In this document: positions 20,406 to 41,654 of the stretch, one piece after another | Layout: each line of letters starts with the position of its first letter | Numbering within the stretch: the first letter of the stretch is position 1 | NCBI RefSeq assembly: GCF_039822265.1 | Contig: NZ_JBAJEX010000002.1 | Span: forward strand, 124,001-188,000 | Direction: 5' to 3' | DNA length: 64,000 nt | Source of the DNA: Thiobacter sp. AK1 | Lineage (GTDB): Bacteria; Pseudomonadota; Gammaproteobacteria; Burkholderiales; Thiobacteraceae | The notes under the pieces: generated by a model | The model's input: the letters and a program-made list of their open reading frames with translations, nothing else | Told to the model about the DNA's origin: nothing | Database searches by the model: none | Program-made: the position numbers and the translations under genes

Positions 20406-20672
20406 TCAGATCTCTCGCCCTTTTTCGATGAGCCGCGTCACACGCCACGCCTTGGTCTTGGCGATTGGCGCGGACTCCTGGATTTCCACCACATCCCCAA
20501 CGTGATACTCGTTGTTCTCGTCGTGGGCGTGATATTTCTTCGAGCGACGCACGACCTTGCCGTACATGGGGTGCTTCACCTGGCGCTCCACCAGCACGGT
20601 CACCGTCTTGTCCATCTTGTCGCTCACCACCCGACCGGTGAGGGTGCGGCGGTTTTTGGGCGCGTCAGTCAT
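20406..20672 (-). CDS. rpsQ: 30S ribosomal protein S17
   Basis: 88 aa. [40 protein letters not shown] and the S17 signature [18 protein letters not shown]. Last gene of the S10 operon; overlaps rpmC by 4 bp. Confidence 0.98.
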   Translation of the reverse strand: MTDAPKNRRTLTGRVVSDKMDKTVTVLVERQVKHPMYGKVVRRSKKYHAHDENNEYHVGDVVEIQESAPIAKTKAWRVTRLIEKGREI

Positions 20673-20863
20673 GCTTGCCTCGCTTTTTCCGTGAGTAGCG
20701 TGCGCACGCGGGCGATGTCGCGGCGCAGCTTCTGCAACTGGTCGGTCTTGGTGGACTGCTGGGTCGCGATCTGCATGCGCAGGCTAAACTGGGCCTTGAG
20801 CAGGGAAGACAGCTCGGCCTTGAGCTCGTCCACGGATTTGCTTCTCAATTCGCTTGCTTTCAT
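20669..20863 (-). CDS. rpmC: 50S ribosomal protein L29
   Basis: 64 aa helical hairpin: [51 protein letters not shown]. It lies at the tunnel exit where trigger factor and SRP bind. ATGA overlap with rpsQ. Confidence 0.97.
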   Translation of the reverse strand: MKASELRSKSVDELKAELSSLLKAQFSLRMQIATQQSTKTDQLQKLRRDIARVRTLLTEKARQA

Positions 20864-20894
20864 GATTCACCTTTTAGCCACGTCGGGCCCAGCC

Positions 20895-21311
20895 TCAGGC
20901 ACCCACCTGACGGGTGACGAAGGTGGTGGCGATGGGCAGTTTCGCAGCGGCTAGACGGAAGGCCTCGCGCGCGAGTTCCTCGTTCACGCCATCCATCTCA
21001 TACAGCACTTTGCCCGGCTGGATCTCCGCCACCCAGTACTCGGGATTGCCCTTGCCGTTACCCATGCGCACTTCCGCAGGCTTCTGGGAAATGGGTTTGT
21101 CCGGGAAGATGCGGATCCAGATGCGGCCGCCCCGTTTGATGTGACGGGTCATGGCACGGCGCGCAGCCTCGATCTGGCGCGCGGTGAGTCGGCCGCGGCC
21201 AACGGCCTTGAGGCCAAAGTCGCCGAAGCTCACCTTGTTGCCGCGCGTGGCCACACCCTTGTTGCGGCCTTTCTGCTCCTTGCGATATTTCCTTCTAGCT
21301 GGCTGCAGCAT
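20895..21311 (-). CDS. rplP: 50S ribosomal protein L16
   Basis: 138 aa. [60 protein letters not shown] and [20 protein letters not shown] identify L16, a late assembly protein near the A site. Its start lies 17 bp inside rpsC, indicating translational coupling. Confidence 0.98.
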   Translation of the reverse strand: MLQPARRKYRKEQKGRNKGVATRGNKVSFGDFGLKAVGRGRLTARQIEAARRAMTRHIKRGGRIWIRIFPDKPISQKPAEVRMGNGKGNPEYWVAEIQPGKVLYEMDGVNEELAREAFRLAAAKLPIATTFVTRQVGA

Positions 21312-22005
21312 GTTTTACTCCTGCTTTGCGCGCTTTGCGCTCGGGCGCCGCCTCGGCTGGCGCGGCCACCTCGTTGCGACCCACGTTTTCACCCTTGAAC
21401 ACCCAAACCTTGATGCCAATCACCCCATAGGTGGTCTTCGCCTCGCCAAAGCCATAGTCGATGTCCGCGCGCAGCGTGTGCAACGGCACCCGACCTTCGC
21501 GATACCACTCGGTACGGGCAATCTCGATACCATTGAGGCGGCCCGAGCTCATGATCTTGATGCCCTGTGCGCCAAGGCGCATGGCGTTCTGCATGGCACG
21601 CTTCATGGCGCGGCGGAACATGACGCGCTTTTCCAGTTGCTGGGCAATGCTGTCGGCGATAATCTGCGCATCTAGCTCCGGCTTGCGCACTTCCTCGATG
21701 TTGACGTGAACCGGCACGCCCATCATCTTCTGCAGGGAGACGCGCAGCTTTTCGATATCCTCGCCTTTCTTGCCGATCACCACACCGGGACGGGCGCTAT
21801 GGATGGTGATGCGGGCGTTACGTGCCGGCCGCTCAATCACGATCTTGGACACCATGGCATGAGCGAGCTTCTTCTTCAGGAAGTCGCGCACTTTGATGTC
21901 CTCGTTTAGCATCACCGGGAAGTTACGGCTGTTGGCATACCACTTGGACGCCCAGTTCTTCTGGACGGCCAGCCGGAAGCCAATCGGATTGATCTTTTGT
22001 CCCAT
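21295..22005 (-). CDS. rpsC: 30S ribosomal protein S3
   Basis: 236 aa. KH domain around [20 protein letters not shown], then the C-domain with [20 protein letters not shown] and [20 protein letters not shown]. It forms the mRNA entry helicase site. 11 bp after rplV. Confidence 0.98.
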   Translation of the reverse strand: MGQKINPIGFRLAVQKNWASKWYANSRNFPVMLNEDIKVRDFLKKKLAHAMVSKIVIERPARNARITIHSARPGVVIGKKGEDIEKLRVSLQKMMGVPVHVNIEEVRKPELDAQIIADSIAQQLEKRVMFRRAMKRAMQNAMRLGAQGIKIMSSGRLNGIEIARTEWYREGRVPLHTLRADIDYGFGEAKTTYGVIGIKVWVFKGENVGRNEVAAPAEAAPERKARKAGVKHAAAS

Positions 22006-22016
22006 GATCGTCCCTT

Positions 22017-22349
22017 TTACTTGTCACCGACGGTGACGGTGATATGGCAGGTGGGCTTGGTGATGCGCACGCCCCGCCCCTTCGCCGCAGCGGCAAAGCG
22101 CTTGAGCACCGGTCCCTTGTCCACGCAAATGCTGGTCACTTTCAGCTCGTCGATGTCGGCGCCCTCGTTGTGCTCGGCGTTGGCAATGGCGGACTCGAGC
22201 GCTTTCTTGATCAGCTTGGCCCCCTTTTTGGGGCAGAACGTCAGGATGTTCAGCGCTTGTTCCACCGGCTTGCCGCGCACCAGGTCGGCCACCAGCCGCC
22301 CCTTCTGCGGGGAAAGACGCTGGCCACGCATAATAGCAGTCACTCTCAT
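22017..22349 (-). CDS. rplV: 50S ribosomal protein L22
   Basis: 110 aa. [40 protein letters not shown] and the tunnel-lining beta-hairpin up to [19 protein letters not shown]. No macrolide-type deletion is apparent in the hairpin. Confidence 0.98.
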   Translation of the reverse strand: MRVTAIMRGQRLSPQKGRLVADLVRGKPVEQALNILTFCPKKGAKLIKKALESAIANAEHNEGADIDELKVTSICVDKGPVLKRFAAAAKGRGVRITKPTCHITVTVGDK

Positions 22350-22362
22350 GATGCTCTCCTAG

Positions 22363-22641
22363 TCACTTCTTGCCGGCTTTCTTGTCCGCGGCGTGGCCCT
22401 TGAAGGTCCGGGTCAGCGCGAACTCGCCAAGCTTGTGCCCCACCATATTTTCCGTGATGAAGACGGGCACGTGTTGGCGACCGTTGTGCACCGCGATGGT
22501 CAGCCCGACGAAATCGGGCAGTATGGTGGAGCGGCGCGACCAGGTCTTGATCGGCTTCTTGTCGCGGGTAGCATTGGCCGCTTCCACCTTCTTCAGCAGG
22601 TGGGCGTCGGCGAATGGACCTTTCTTGATGGAACGAGCCAT
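22363..22641 (-). CDS. rpsS: 30S ribosomal protein S19
   Basis: 92 aa. [40 protein letters not shown] and [20 protein letters not shown] are S19 hallmarks. Between rplB (15 bp) and rplV. Confidence 0.98.
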   Translation of the reverse strand: MARSIKKGPFADAHLLKKVEAANATRDKKPIKTWSRRSTILPDFVGLTIAVHNGRQHVPVFITENMVGHKLGEFALTRTFKGHAADKKAGKK

Positions 22642-22656
22642 ATTCTGAAACCTCGG

Positions 22657-23484
22657 TTATTTCTGGTAACGACGACGCACGATCATGTTGCTGGTGCGCT
22701 TGTTGCGCCGCGTGCGATAGCCCTTGGTCTGCACACCCCAGGGGCTGACCGGCGGCCGCGCGGCGGCCGTCTTGCCCTCACCACCACCGTGCGGGTGGTC
22801 GATCGGGTTCATCGCCACGCCACGCACCGTGGGACGAATGCCACGCCAGCGGTTGGCACCGGCCTTGCCGATGGAACGCAGGTTGTGCTCGGCATTGCCC
22901 ACTTCACCGATGGTCGCCTTGCAATCCACGTGCACCTTCCGAATCTCCCCGGAACGCAGGCGGATCTGGGCATAGCTGCCTTCCCGCGCCAAAAGCTGGA
23001 CCGCCGCACCCGCAGAGCGCGCGAGCTGGGCGCCTTTGCCCGGCTGCATTTCCACGCAGTGAATGGTGGTACCAACGGGAATGTTGCGCAGCGGCAGCGC
23101 GTTGCCCGGCTTGATCGGCGCTTCCGAGCCACTCATGAGCTCCATGCCGGGCGTCACGCCCTTGGGGGCGATGATGTAGCGGCGCTCGCCATCGCGGTAA
23201 CACAAAAGGGCGATGTGGGCGCTGCGGTTGGGGTCATACTCCAGACGCTCCACCTTGGCCGGAATGCCATCTTTGTTGCGCTTGAAGTCGATGATTCGGT
23301 AATGATGCTTGTGGCCGCCGCCCTGGTGCCGGGTCGTGATGTGGCCGTTGTTGTTGCGGCCCGCCTTCTTCGGCTTCGGCTCGACCAAGCCCTCGAACGG
23401 ACGGCCCTTGTAGAGGTCGGGATTGACGACCTTGACCACGGCACGACGGCCGGGGGATGTGGGTTTGACTTTGACCAGTGGCAC
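22657..23484 (-). CDS. rplB: 50S ribosomal protein L2
   Basis: 275 aa. It is needed for subunit association and the peptidyl transferase centre. The SH3-like core spans residues 120-200, and the conserved loop [13 protein letters not shown], with the key His, is near 225. The C-terminus is basic ([17 protein letters not shown]). 35 bp after rplW. Confidence 0.99.
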   Translation of the reverse strand: MPLVKVKPTSPGRRAVVKVVNPDLYKGRPFEGLVEPKPKKAGRNNNGHITTRHQGGGHKHHYRIIDFKRNKDGIPAKVERLEYDPNRSAHIALLCYRDGERRYIIAPKGVTPGMELMSGSEAPIKPGNALPLRNIPVGTTIHCVEMQPGKGAQLARSAGAAVQLLAREGSYAQIRLRSGEIRKVHVDCKATIGEVGNAEHNLRSIGKAGANRWRGIRPTVRGVAMNPIDHPHGGGEGKTAAARPPVSPWGVQTKGYRTRRNKRTSNMIVRRRYQK

Positions 23485-23519
23485 TTTCTATTCTCCTGGC
23501 TGCTGTTGTGGGGCGCCGC

Positions 23520-23819
23520 TCACGCCTGGGGACCGACGAAATTGATTTCCTGGCCCGGCGCGAAGCAGACGTAGGCCTTCTTCCAATTGCGGCGACGTCC
23601 CATGGTGCGACCGAACCGCTTGCTCTTGCCCTTCACGTTCACCACTTGCACCGAGTCCACCTTGGCATTGAACAGGAGCTCGGCCGCTGCCTTGATCTCG
23701 GGTTTGGTGGCGTCCGCAGCGACGCGGAATGGCACCTGGTTGTTGAGATCACCCACGAAGGTGCCTTTCTCGGAAATCACCGGGGCCAGGATCACTTGCA
23801 TCAGACGATCGGGATTCAT
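23520..23819 (-). CDS. rplW: 50S ribosomal protein L23
   Basis: 99 aa from [20 protein letters not shown]. It is a chaperone and SRP dock at the exit tunnel. [20 protein letters not shown] and [20 protein letters not shown] are conserved. A much longer frame runs through rplD on the same strand but is a shadow; the chosen ATG overlaps the rplD stop by 4 bp, fitting coupled translation. Confidence 0.97.
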   Translation of the reverse strand: MNPDRLMQVILAPVISEKGTFVGDLNNQVPFRVAADATKPEIKAAAELLFNAKVDSVQVVNVKGKSKRFGRTMGRRRNWKKAYVCFAPGQEINFVGPQA

Positions 23820-24439
23820 GCCAAGAGCTCCTCGAATTTCTTGACCGCGCTCTTGGTGAGGAGCACGTTCGGGTAACGCACCAGGTTGTACGGGTCTGCG
23901 TATTGCGCCTCGACCACCAGGACATCGGCCAGGTTGCGCGAGGAGAGATAGAGGTTTTCGTCCATGGTGTCGGTGACCACCATCACCTTGTCGAAGCCCA
24001 TGCCTTTGAGTTTCTGCGCCAGAAGCTTGGTCTTGGGCGCTTCCACCTTGAGGTCTTCCACCACGGCCAGGCGCCCCTGACGCGCCAGTTCCGACAAGAT
24101 GGCGCGCATGCTGGCGCGGTACATCTTGCGATTGATCTTGTGGGAGAAATTCTCGTCCGGCGTGCTGGGGAAGACCTTGCCACCCCCGCGCCAGAGCGGG
24201 CTCGAGGACATGCCCGCGCGCGCACGACCGGTGCCCTTCTGCCGCCATGGTTTGCGCGTGCTATGGGACACCTGAGAGCGATCCTTCTGAGCCCGCGTGC
24301 CCGTGCGCGCATTGGCGAGATAGGACGTCACCACCTGGTGCACCAAGGCCTCGTTGTATTCGCGACCGAAGGTGGCGTCGGAAGCCTGCACGCTAGCGAC
24401 CTGGGCGCCTTGTTCGTTGATCAGTTTCAGTTCCATCAC
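23816..24439 (-). CDS. rplD: 50S ribosomal protein L4
   Basis: 207 aa. In E. coli it autoregulates the S10 operon. [20 protein letters not shown] and [16 protein letters not shown] form the loop reaching the exit tunnel; the globular part follows to [12 protein letters not shown]. It overlaps rplC by 4 bp and rplW by 4 bp. Confidence 0.98.
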   Translation of the reverse strand: MMELKLINEQGAQVASVQASDATFGREYNEALVHQVVTSYLANARTGTRAQKDRSQVSHSTRKPWRQKGTGRARAGMSSSPLWRGGGKVFPSTPDENFSHKINRKMYRASMRAILSELARQGRLAVVEDLKVEAPKTKLLAQKLKGMGFDKVMVVTDTMDENLYLSSRNLADVLVVEAQYADPYNLVRYPNVLLTKSAVKKFEELLA

Positions 24440-25095
24440 GCACCCGCCTTGACAGCACCCGCCTTGACGCTGGGACGCACGATCACATCGGTACCCTTCG
24501 AGCCGGGCACCGCCCCCTTGATCAGCAGCACCTGTTTTTCCGTGTCCACGCGCACGATTTCCAGCTTCTGCACCGTACGCTGCACCGCGCCCATGTGGCC
24601 GGACATGCGCTTGCCCGGAAACACCCGGCCGGGATCCTGCGCCATGCCGATGGAACCCGGCACGTTGTGGGAACGGGAGTTACCGTGCGACGCACGCTGC
24701 GAGCCAAAGTTGTGGCGCTTGATGGTGCCGGCGAACCCCTTGCCCTTGGTGATGCCGGTAACATCGACCAGCTGGCCGGGCTGAAACAGGTCGGCGCCAA
24801 TCACTTTGCCGAGGGTGAACGCCGACACCTCGTTTTCGCTGACGCGGAATTCACGCACCACATGGCCCGCTTCGACGCCGGCCTTGGCGAAATGACCCGC
24901 CATGGGCTTGGTCACGCGCGTGGGACGACGCTTGCCATAGGTGACTTGCACCGCGGCGTAACCGTCCGTCTGGGGCGTCTTGATCTGGGTCACACGGTTG
25001 TTGGACACATCCACCACCGTCACCGGAATGGCGCGGCCATCATCGGTGAACAGGCGGGTCATGCCAATCTTGCGACCGACAAGTCCGAGGCTCAT
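24436..25095 (-). CDS. rplC: 50S ribosomal protein L3
   Basis: 219 aa. Assembly initiator. [20 protein letters not shown] at the N-terminus, and the extended loop [20 protein letters not shown] and [20 protein letters not shown] reaching the peptidyl transferase centre; the Gln in AQDPG lies where E. coli L3 is methylated. It is 75 bp after rpsJ. That gap can form two hairpins (GCCGGT/ACCGGC and TTGCGCA/TGCGCAA). Confidence 0.98.
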   Translation of the reverse strand: MSLGLVGRKIGMTRLFTDDGRAIPVTVVDVSNNRVTQIKTPQTDGYAAVQVTYGKRRPTRVTKPMAGHFAKAGVEAGHVVREFRVSENEVSAFTLGKVIGADLFQPGQLVDVTGITKGKGFAGTIKRHNFGSQRASHGNSRSHNVPGSIGMAQDPGRVFPGKRMSGHMGAVQRTVQKLEIVRVDTEKQVLLIKGAVPGSKGTDVIVRPSVKAGAVKAGA

Positions 25096-25170
25096 TTTCG
25101 TTTCCTTTTAACCAGGCCGGTTGCAATTGACCGGCTCGTTTTCCCTTGCGCACTATCGCCTGCGCAATCC

Positions 25171-25482
25171 TTACAGTTTGATTTCGACGTCCACGCCCGC
25201 GGGCAGGTCGAGCTTCATCAGCGCATCCACGGTCTTGTCCGTGGGGTCGATGATATCCATCAGCCGCAGATGGGTGCGGATCTCGAACTGATCGCGCGAG
25301 GTCTTGTTGACGTGGGGAGAACGCAGAATGTCGAAGCGCTCGATGCGCGTGGGCAGCGGCACTGGGCCCTTGACCACCGCGCCGGTACGCTTGGCGGTTT
25401 CCACGATCTCCAGCGCCGACTGGTCGATGAGACGGTAGTCGAACGCCTTGAGCCGAATGCGGATTTTTTGGCTTTGCATCAT
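25171..25482 (-). CDS. rpsJ: 30S ribosomal protein S10
   Basis: 103 aa. It is also NusE, partner of NusB and NusG in antitermination. [40 protein letters not shown] and [12 protein letters not shown] are conserved. First of the S10 genes, 75 bp after tuf. Confidence 0.98.
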   Translation of the reverse strand: MMQSQKIRIRLKAFDYRLIDQSALEIVETAKRTGAVVKGPVPLPTRIERFDILRSPHVNKTSRDQFEIRTHLRLMDIIDPTDKTVDALMKLDLPAGVDVEIKL

Positions 25483-25557
25483 GAGTTCCTGTGAAGCGTC
25501 AGGGGCGCGGTATGAAGGTAAGCTTGTGCCTTACCCTTGCACCTCACCCCGCACCGC

Positions 25558-26748
25558 TTATTCAATGATCTTCGACACCACGCCGGCGCCCACGGTGCGG
25601 CCGCCTTCGCGAATCGCAAAACGCAACCCCTCTTCCATGGCAATCGGCTGGATCAAGCTCACCGTGATCTGCACGTTGTCACCCGGCATCACCATCTCCA
25701 CACCCGCCGGCAACTCCACTGCACCCGTCACGTCCGTCGTCCGAAAATAAAACTGCGGACGATAACCATTGAAAAACGGCGTATGACGCCCACCCTCTTC
25801 CTTCGACAACACATAAATCTCAGCCGTAAACTTGGTGTGCGGCGTAATCGTCCCAGGCTTGGCCAACACCTGACCACGCTCCACTTCCTCACGCTTCGTC
25901 CCACGCAGCAGCACACCCACGTTATCCCCAGCTTGTCCCTGGTCCAACAGCTTGCGGAACATCTCCACACCCGTCACCGTGGTCTTCTGGGTCGGACGCA
26001 AACCCACAATCTCCACCTCATCACCCACCTTGACCACACCACGCTCCACACGCCCCGTCACCACCGTGCCACGACCCGAAATCGAAAACACATCCTCAAT
26101 CGGCATCAAAAACGGCTGGTCAATCGCTCGCACCGGGTCCGGAATATAATTGTCCAGCGCATCCGCTAACTTCAAAATCGACGGCTCACCAATCTCGCTC
26201 TGATCCCCCTCCAACGCCTTCAGCGCCGACCCCACAATAATCGGCGTGTCGTCCCCAGGAAAATCATACTTGGACAACAACTCCCGCACTTCCATCTCAA
26301 CCAGCTCCAAAAGCTCGGGATCGTCCACCATGTCCGCCTTGTTCAAATACACCACAATGTACGGCACCCCCACCTGACGCGCCAACAAAATATGCTCCCG
26401 CGTCTGCGGCATCGGACCATCCGCCGCCGATACCACCAAAATGGCACCATCCATCTGCGCCGCACCCGTAATCATGTTCTTCACATAGTCCGCATGACCC
26501 GGACAGTCCACATGCGCATAGTGCCGCTTCGCCGTCTCATACTCCACATGCGCCGTGTTGATCGTAATACCACGCGCCTTCTCCTCCGGCGCCGAGTCAA
26601 TCTCATCATACTTCTTCGCCTCACCACCAAACTTCTTCGCCAAAATCGTGGTGATCGCCGCCGTCAAAGTGGTCTTGCCATGGTCCACATGACCAATCGT
26701 CCCCACATTCACATGCGGCTTCTTACGCTCAAACTTTTCCTTTGCCAT
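25558..26748 (-). CDS. tuf: Elongation factor Tu (copy 1, str operon)
   Basis: 396 aa GTPase that brings aminoacyl-tRNA to the ribosome. G motifs are [21 protein letters not shown] and NKADMVDD, with effector region [14 protein letters not shown]. The protein is identical to copy 2 at 42.3-43.4 kb, and the DNA differs at only four synonymous sites that I could see, all in the 3' third of the gene. Codon use is odd: GAT, TAT, CGT, CAT, GTG, ACG and TTG dominate, while neighbouring ribosomal genes prefer C-ending codons. The last ~80 bp return to neighbour-like use. Confidence 0.99.
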   Translation of the reverse strand: MAKEKFERKKPHVNVGTIGHVDHGKTTLTAAITTILAKKFGGEAKKYDEIDSAPEEKARGITINTAHVEYETAKRHYAHVDCPGHADYVKNMITGAAQMDGAILVVSAADGPMPQTREHILLARQVGVPYIVVYLNKADMVDDPELLELVEMEVRELLSKYDFPGDDTPIIVGSALKALEGDQSEIGEPSILKLADALDNYIPDPVRAIDQPFLMPIEDVFSISGRGTVVTGRVERGVVKVGDEVEIVGLRPTQKTTVTGVEMFRKLLDQGQAGDNVGVLLRGTKREEVERGQVLAKPGTITPHTKFTAEIYVLSKEEGGRHTPFFNGYRPQFYFRTTDVTGAVELPAGVEMVMPGDNVQITVSLIQPIAMEEGLRFAIREGGRTVGAGVVSKIIE

Positions 26749-26775
26749 GATCGATCCTCTCGAAAAGGGTTGAGA

Positions 26776-28866
<2,091 letters not shown>

Positions 28867-28976
28867 TTTGAATAGGTCCCAGATTTTTCAACCCAAAGCG
28901 CGCAGCCGTCGCAAAGGTCTCAGTCGCTTTGCCTGGTTTTGCGTACTTTGCGTGTTTGCGTTTAATCCAATCGCTC

Positions 28977-29462
<486 letters not shown>

Positions 29463-29500
29463 TCAGATTCTCTGTTCGCTCAAGGCCGCGGGGCAAGGCG

Positions 29501-29878
29501 TCAGGCCGCCTTAGGGCGCTTGGCGCCGTACTTGGAACGACCCTGCTTGCGATCCTTGACGCCAGCGGTATCCAGGCTGCCGCGGACGATGTGGTAGCGC
29601 ACGCCCGGTAGGTCCTTGACGCGGCCGCCGCGGATCAACACCACCGAGTGCTCTTGCAGGTTGTGGCCCTCGCCGCCGATGTAGCTGATGACCTCGAAGC
29701 CATTGGTCAGACGCACCTTGGCGACCTTGCGCAGCGCCGAGTTCGGCTTCTTCGGGGTGGTGGTGTACACGCGCGTACACACCCCGCGCTTGGCCGGGCA
29801 ACCCTGCAGCGCAGGCACCTTGCTCTTGGACACGGGCGCCTTGCGTCCCTTGCGCACCAGTTGGTTGATCGTTGGCAT
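29501..29878 (-). CDS. rpsL: 30S ribosomal protein S12
   Basis: 125 aa decoding-centre protein. [20 protein letters not shown] and [18 protein letters not shown] carry the two Lys residues at streptomycin-resistance sites, both wild type. First gene of the str operon. The 183-bp gap before it holds a strong promoter-like site and two hairpins (see separate entries). Confidence 0.98.
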   Translation of the reverse strand: MPTINQLVRKGRKAPVSKSKVPALQGCPAKRGVCTRVYTTTPKKPNSALRKVAKVRLTNGFEVISYIGGEGHNLQEHSVVLIRGGRVKDLPGVRYHIVRGSLDTAGVKDRKQGRSKYGAKRPKAA

Positions 29879-29897
29879 AAATACGTGTTCCTTTGGC

Positions 29898-29935
29898 TAA
29901 AAACGAAGGGACGGCGCGCCGATCTGCGCCGTCCC
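29898..29935 (-). terminator. Terminator-like hairpin in the rpsL leader
   Basis: On the minus strand GGGACGGCGC, an 8-nt loop region, GCGCCGTCCC, then TTCGTTTTT. It lies downstream of the promoter-like site at 30021-30049 and about 20-30 nt before rpsL. It could end rpoBC transcripts, or act as an attenuator of the str operon. Confidence 0.65.
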
Positions 29936-29960
29936 AACGTCCGTTGATCCATCGCCCGAG

Positions 29961-29989
29961 CCGTCCCCGTTTGGCTTGCGGCGGGGCGG
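29961..29989 (-). other. Second hairpin in the rpsL leader
   Basis: CCGCCCCG and CGGGGACGG (minus strand) can pair with one mismatch across a 12-nt loop. The first arm could instead pair with the 5' arm of the terminator-like hairpin at 29908-29935, a possible mutually exclusive fold. Inference only. Confidence 0.4.
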
Positions 29990-30020
29990 TTTATGTTCCG
30001 GGCTGCTGAAAAGACGGTGG

Positions 30021-30049
30021 ATTCTAGAGAGCCCCCGGACGGTTGTCAA
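30021..30049 (-). promoter_or_regulatory. Strong sigma70-like promoter for the str operon
   Basis: Minus strand: consensus TTGACA (30049-30044), a 17-bp spacer, TAGAAT (30026-30021; one mismatch). It begins 13 bp after the rpoC stop, so str genes can be expressed independently of rpoBC, with a leader of about 135 nt. Confidence 0.85.
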
Positions 30050-30061
30050 CCACCAGGGCGC

Positions 30062-34264
<4,203 letters not shown>

Positions 34265-34344
34265 ATAACCTCCGTGAGGAGTGAGGCGCCGGTTGGCTCG
34301 CTTCGGACGGCTGCTTGCGCGTGCCCCCCGGTCACCTCACCAAA

Positions 34345-38421
<4,077 letters not shown>

Positions 38422-38541
38422 GGCATCTCCGGTCTAGAAAGCGGAAATCGGCCCGGGCGGGCAGCCCGGCGAAATCACAAGTGAGCGGACGGCATCCGCT
38501 CAGTTCTGACCTCGATTGCGGAATCGGCCTCCAGAAGCGCC

Positions 38542-38573
38542 AAAAGGCTGGCGGCCCTCACGGGCTGCCAGCC
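38542..38573 (-). terminator. Attenuator-like hairpin between rplL and rpoB
   Basis: Minus strand GGCTGGC...GCCAGCC with an inner CCC/GGG pairing, followed by TTTTGG, located about 20 nt after the rplL stop. An attenuator at this boundary is known in E. coli, where it lowers rpoBC relative to L7/L12. Function here is inferred from position and structure. Confidence 0.6.
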
Positions 38574-38592
38574 AGTCGCCATCAAGCCGCGC

Positions 38593-38973
38593 TTACTTGA
38601 TTTCGCAAGTGGCGCCGGCTTCCTGGAGCTGTTTTGCGATCGCTTCGGCTTCCGCCTTGGGGATCCCTTCCTTCACGGGTTTCGGGGCACCGTCCACCAG
38701 GTCCTTGGCCTCCTTCAGGCCCAGGCCAGTAATGGCACGCACCACCTTGATCACTTCCACCTTCTTCTCACCCGCTGCGGTCAGCATCACGGTGAAATCA
38801 GTCTTCTCTTCGGCGGGTGCGGCCCCACCGGCAGCAGGCGCAGCGGCCACGGCCACGGCGGTGGCAGCGGCGGACACGCCGAATTTTTCTTCCATTTCCT
38901 TGATGAGCTCGGACAACTCCAGCACGCTCATGTTGGCAATGGCATCGAGGATTTCAGCTTTGGATACGGCCAT
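38593..38973 (-). CDS. rplL: 50S ribosomal protein L7/L12
   Basis: 126 aa from [20 protein letters not shown]; the longer frame adds 13 unlikely residues overlapping the L10 stop. The N-terminal dimer domain, an Ala-rich hinge ([16 protein letters not shown]) and the C-terminal factor-binding domain ([20 protein letters not shown] type) are all present. It forms the stalk with L10. Confidence 0.98.
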   Translation of the reverse strand: MAVSKAEILDAIANMSVLELSELIKEMEEKFGVSAAATAVAVAAAPAAGGAAPAEEKTDFTVMLTAAGEKKVEVIKVVRAITGLGLKEAKDLVDGAPKPVKEGIPKAEAEAIAKQLQEAGATCEIK

Positions 38974-39008
38974 GATGTTCTCCAGTCGAAACACGAAAAG
39001 GGGTTGGT

Positions 39009-39533
39009 TCAAGCAGCCTGTTTACTGTCACGCACGGCAGCCAGCGTCCGCACGAAGCGCGCCGGCACCTCGTTGAGGGTGCGCACGAACTGCGCGATCG
39101 GCGCCTGCATGGTGCCCAGGAGTTTGGCGAGCAATTCTTCGCGCGAGGGCAGGGCGGCAAGACTCGCCACCTCCCGTGGGCCCATGACCGTGTTGGGCAT
39201 CGCACCCCCCTTGATCACGAGCTTTTCGTTGCCCTTGGCAAACTCGTTGAGCACCTTGGCGGCAGCCACCGGATCGGCGGAAATCGCGAACGCGAGCGGT
39301 CCCACCATTTTCTCCGCCAGGGGAGCAAACGGCGTGTCCGCCACGGCGCGGCGCGCCAGCGTGTTCTTCAGCACGCGGAAGTAGACACCCGCCTTGCGCG
39401 CCTGTGCCCGCAGGGCGGTCATGTCTCCCGCTTCCAGGCCGCGGTATTCAGCCAGGATGATGGCCTGGGCCCGCGCCACCTGGGCGCTCACCTCGGCCAC
39501 CACTTCCTGCTTTTTCTCCATGTTGAGAGCCAC
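39009..39533 (-). CDS. rplJ: 50S ribosomal protein L10 (GTG start)
   Basis: 174 aa. The start is GTG 39533 with AAGGAG 7-8 nt upstream. [40 protein letters not shown] and [13 protein letters not shown] are L10 hallmarks. It anchors L7/L12 dimers. It is preceded by an L10-type leader that would allow autogenous control. Confidence 0.98.
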   Translation of the reverse strand: MALNMEKKQEVVAEVSAQVARAQAIILAEYRGLEAGDMTALRAQARKAGVYFRVLKNTLARRAVADTPFAPLAEKMVGPLAFAISADPVAAAKVLNEFAKGNEKLVIKGGAMPNTVMGPREVASLAALPSREELLAKLLGTMQAPIAQFVRTLNEVPARFVRTLAAVRDSKQAA

Positions 39534-39693
39534 GGTCTTACTCCTTACGTCGAATGCGGCCGGTATTGCACCGCGAATCGGCGACCTTCCGATAGGAGAA
39601 CATCTGTAAAAGAACGATCATCCTGTCTTGGGTACGCCATCTGCGTAGGGTCCAGAAGACAGAGGCCAAAAGCCGAGGCAGAGAAACCTCTTG

Positions 39694-39770
39694 ACCATTG
39701 AGCTTCCGTCGCCGGCATTAAGCCCTTGCGGGCGCCTACGGTCTTTGATAACCCCGTTCACCCAACCTGA
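39694..39770 (-). promoter_or_regulatory. Ribosomal protein L10 leader (autoregulatory RNA)
   Basis: The minus strand contains CAAAGACCGTAGGCGCCCGC, then AAGGGCTTAATGCCGGCGAC, the conserved kink-turn-like core of proteobacterial L10 leaders (AAAGACCGTAGG...CTTAAT). It lies 160-240 nt upstream of rplJ within the 353-bp rplA-rplJ gap (39534-39886). In E. coli the L10(L12)4 complex binds this region to repress rplJL. Confidence 0.85.
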
Positions 39771-39780
39771 CCGCCCATCC

Positions 39781-39816
39781 CCGCCGGTTACCGGAGTTGC
39801 GCTCGGTAACCGGCGG
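39781..39816 (-). other. Long perfect-stem hairpin upstream of the L10 leader
   Basis: CCGCCGGTTACCG and CGGTAACCGGCGG pair perfectly (13 bp) across a ten-base loop. No U-run follows, so it is more likely a processing or Rho-related structure between rplKA and rplJL than a simple terminator. Confidence 0.6.
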
Positions 39817-39886
39817 AGAGGTGGCGGCCGGCTAAGTGACCGGGCCCAAAGCACTTACATGCCCCCCCAAGGAAGGAGGGAAAAGT

Positions 39887-40582
39887 TCAGGTCGTCAAAG
39901 AAGCCTGATCCACCTTCACGCCGACCCCCATGGTGCTGGAGATGGCAATCTTTTTCAGATATACACCCTTGGCAGCGGCGGGTTTGGCCTTGTTGAGGGC
40001 ATCCACCAGCGCCAGCAGGTTGGCCTTGAGGTCCTGCGGAGCAAAGGAGGCGCGGCCGATGGTGCAGTGGACGATGCCCGCCTTGTCCGTCCGGTACTGC
40101 ACCTGGCCCGCCTTGGCGTTTTTCACCGCCTCGGCCACGTTGGGCGTCACTGTCCCCACCTTGGGGTTGGGCATGAGACCGCGGGGACCAAGGATCTGAC
40201 CCAGCTGCCCCACCACGCGCATGGAATCCGGCGTGGCGATGACCACGTCGAAGTCCATGCGGCCTTCCTTGATCTGGGCGGCGAGATCATCGAAGCCGAC
40301 GATGTCAGCCCCTGCCTCGCGGGCGGCATCGGCCGCCGCGCCCTGGGCGAACACCGCCACACGCACGGTCTTGCCGGTGCCCTTGGGCAGCACGATGGAG
40401 CCGCGCACCAGCTGGTCGGATTTGCGTGCATCCACGCCCAGATTGACAGCCACATCCACGGACTCGTCGAACTTTGCGGTAGCGGTTTCCTTCACCAGCT
40501 TCAGTGCCTCGTCCACTGGATAGATCTTATTGCGGTCCACCTTGGCCAGGATGGCCTGACGGCGTTTGGAAAGCTTGGCCAT
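39887..40582 (-). CDS. rplA: 50S ribosomal protein L1
   Basis: 231 aa. In E. coli it represses the L11 operon. [60 protein letters not shown] and the C-terminal [11 protein letters not shown] identify it. One bp after rplK. Confidence 0.98.
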   Translation of the reverse strand: MAKLSKRRQAILAKVDRNKIYPVDEALKLVKETATAKFDESVDVAVNLGVDARKSDQLVRGSIVLPKGTGKTVRVAVFAQGAAADAAREAGADIVGFDDLAAQIKEGRMDFDVVIATPDSMRVVGQLGQILGPRGLMPNPKVGTVTPNVAEAVKNAKAGQVQYRTDKAGIVHCTIGRASFAPQDLKANLLALVDALNKAKPAAAKGVYLKKIAISSTMGVGVKVDQASLTT

Positions 40583-40583
40583 G

Positions 40584-41015
40584 TCACAACCCCTCCACTT
40601 CGATGCCCATGCTGCGGGCGCTGCCGGCGATAGTGCGCACCGCGGCCTCCAGATCAGCAGCGGTGAGATCCGGCATTTTCATCTTGGCGATTTCCTCGGC
40701 CTGACCGCGGGTGATGCGGCCCACCTTGTCGGTGTGGGGTTTGGACGAGCCCTTCTCCACCTTGGCCGCTTTCTTCAATAGCACGCTGGCTGGCGGCGTC
40801 TTCATCACGAAGGTGAAGGACTTGTCTGCGTAGGCGGTGATCACCACGGGGATCGGCAGGCCCGGTTCCATGCCCTGGGTCTGGGCATTGAAGGCCTTGC
40901 AGAATTCCATGATGTTCAGACCGCGCTGGCCCAGCGCGGGACCGATGGGAGGCGAGGGATTGGCCTTGCCCGCCGGCACCTGCAGCTTGATGTAGCCGAC
41001 GATTTTCTTTGCCAT
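40584..41015 (-). CDS. rplK: 50S ribosomal protein L11
   Basis: 143 aa. The Pro-rich N-domain ([36 protein letters not shown]) precedes the rRNA-binding C-domain ([37 protein letters not shown]). It senses A-site status for RelA. 105 bp after nusG; I see no clear promoter in that gap. Confidence 0.98.
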   Translation of the reverse strand: MAKKIVGYIKLQVPAGKANPSPPIGPALGQRGLNIMEFCKAFNAQTQGMEPGLPIPVVITAYADKSFTFVMKTPPASVLLKKAAKVEKGSSKPHTDKVGRITRGQAEEIAKMKMPDLTAADLEAAVRTIAGSARSMGIEVEGL

Positions 41016-41120
41016 GCTGGCTTCCTTTCCTTAGAGTGAGTGCGAACGCGCGGTCGGTGGTCCTACTGGCGCTCCTCGTGCCGGAATCAGGGCTTCCGGC
41101 GGGCCCGCATCACGACGGGC

Positions 41121-41654
41121 TCAGGCCTTCTCCACCTGGCTGAAGTCCAGTTCGACCGGGGTGGAACGGCCGAAGATCATGACCGACACCCTGAGCTTGT
41201 TCTTGTCGTAGTTGACCTCTTCCACATTGCCATGGAAATCGGTGAACGGCCCCTCGGTGACACGCACCGCCTCGCCCACCTCAAACAGCACTTTGGGCCG
41301 GGGCTTCTCCACCCCTTCTTGCATCTGGTGCAGCAGCGCCTGGACTTCCTTCTCGCTGATGGGTGTGGGCTTAGCCGCGGACCCCCCGACGAAACCGGTG
41401 ACCTTGGGCACGCTCTTCACCAGGTGCCAGGTGGCATCGTTCATTTCCATTTCCACCAGCACGTAGCCCGGGAAGAATTTGCGCTCGCTGGTGCGCTTCT
41501 GACCGCCCTTCATCTCGACCACTTCCTCCACCGGCACCAGGATCTGGCCGAACTTGTCCTCCATGTGCTCGCGCTTGATGCGTTCTTCGAGGGCGCGCTT
41601 GACGCTCTTCTCGAAGCCGGAGTAGGTGTGCACCACATACCAGCGTTTGGCCAT
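41121..41654 (-). CDS. nusG: Transcription termination/antitermination factor NusG
   Basis: 177 aa from [20 protein letters not shown]. The NGN domain includes [20 protein letters not shown], and the C-terminal KOW domain [20 protein letters not shown]. The longer frame through secE is a shadow. It overlaps the secE stop by one base (TGATG), so the two are coupled. Confidence 0.98.
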   Translation of the reverse strand: MAKRWYVVHTYSGFEKSVKRALEERIKREHMEDKFGQILVPVEEVVEMKGGQKRTSERKFFPGYVLVEMEMNDATWHLVKSVPKVTGFVGGSAAKPTPISEKEVQALLHQMQEGVEKPRPKVLFEVGEAVRVTEGPFTDFHGNVEEVNYDKNKLRVSVMIFGRSTPVELDFSQVEKA

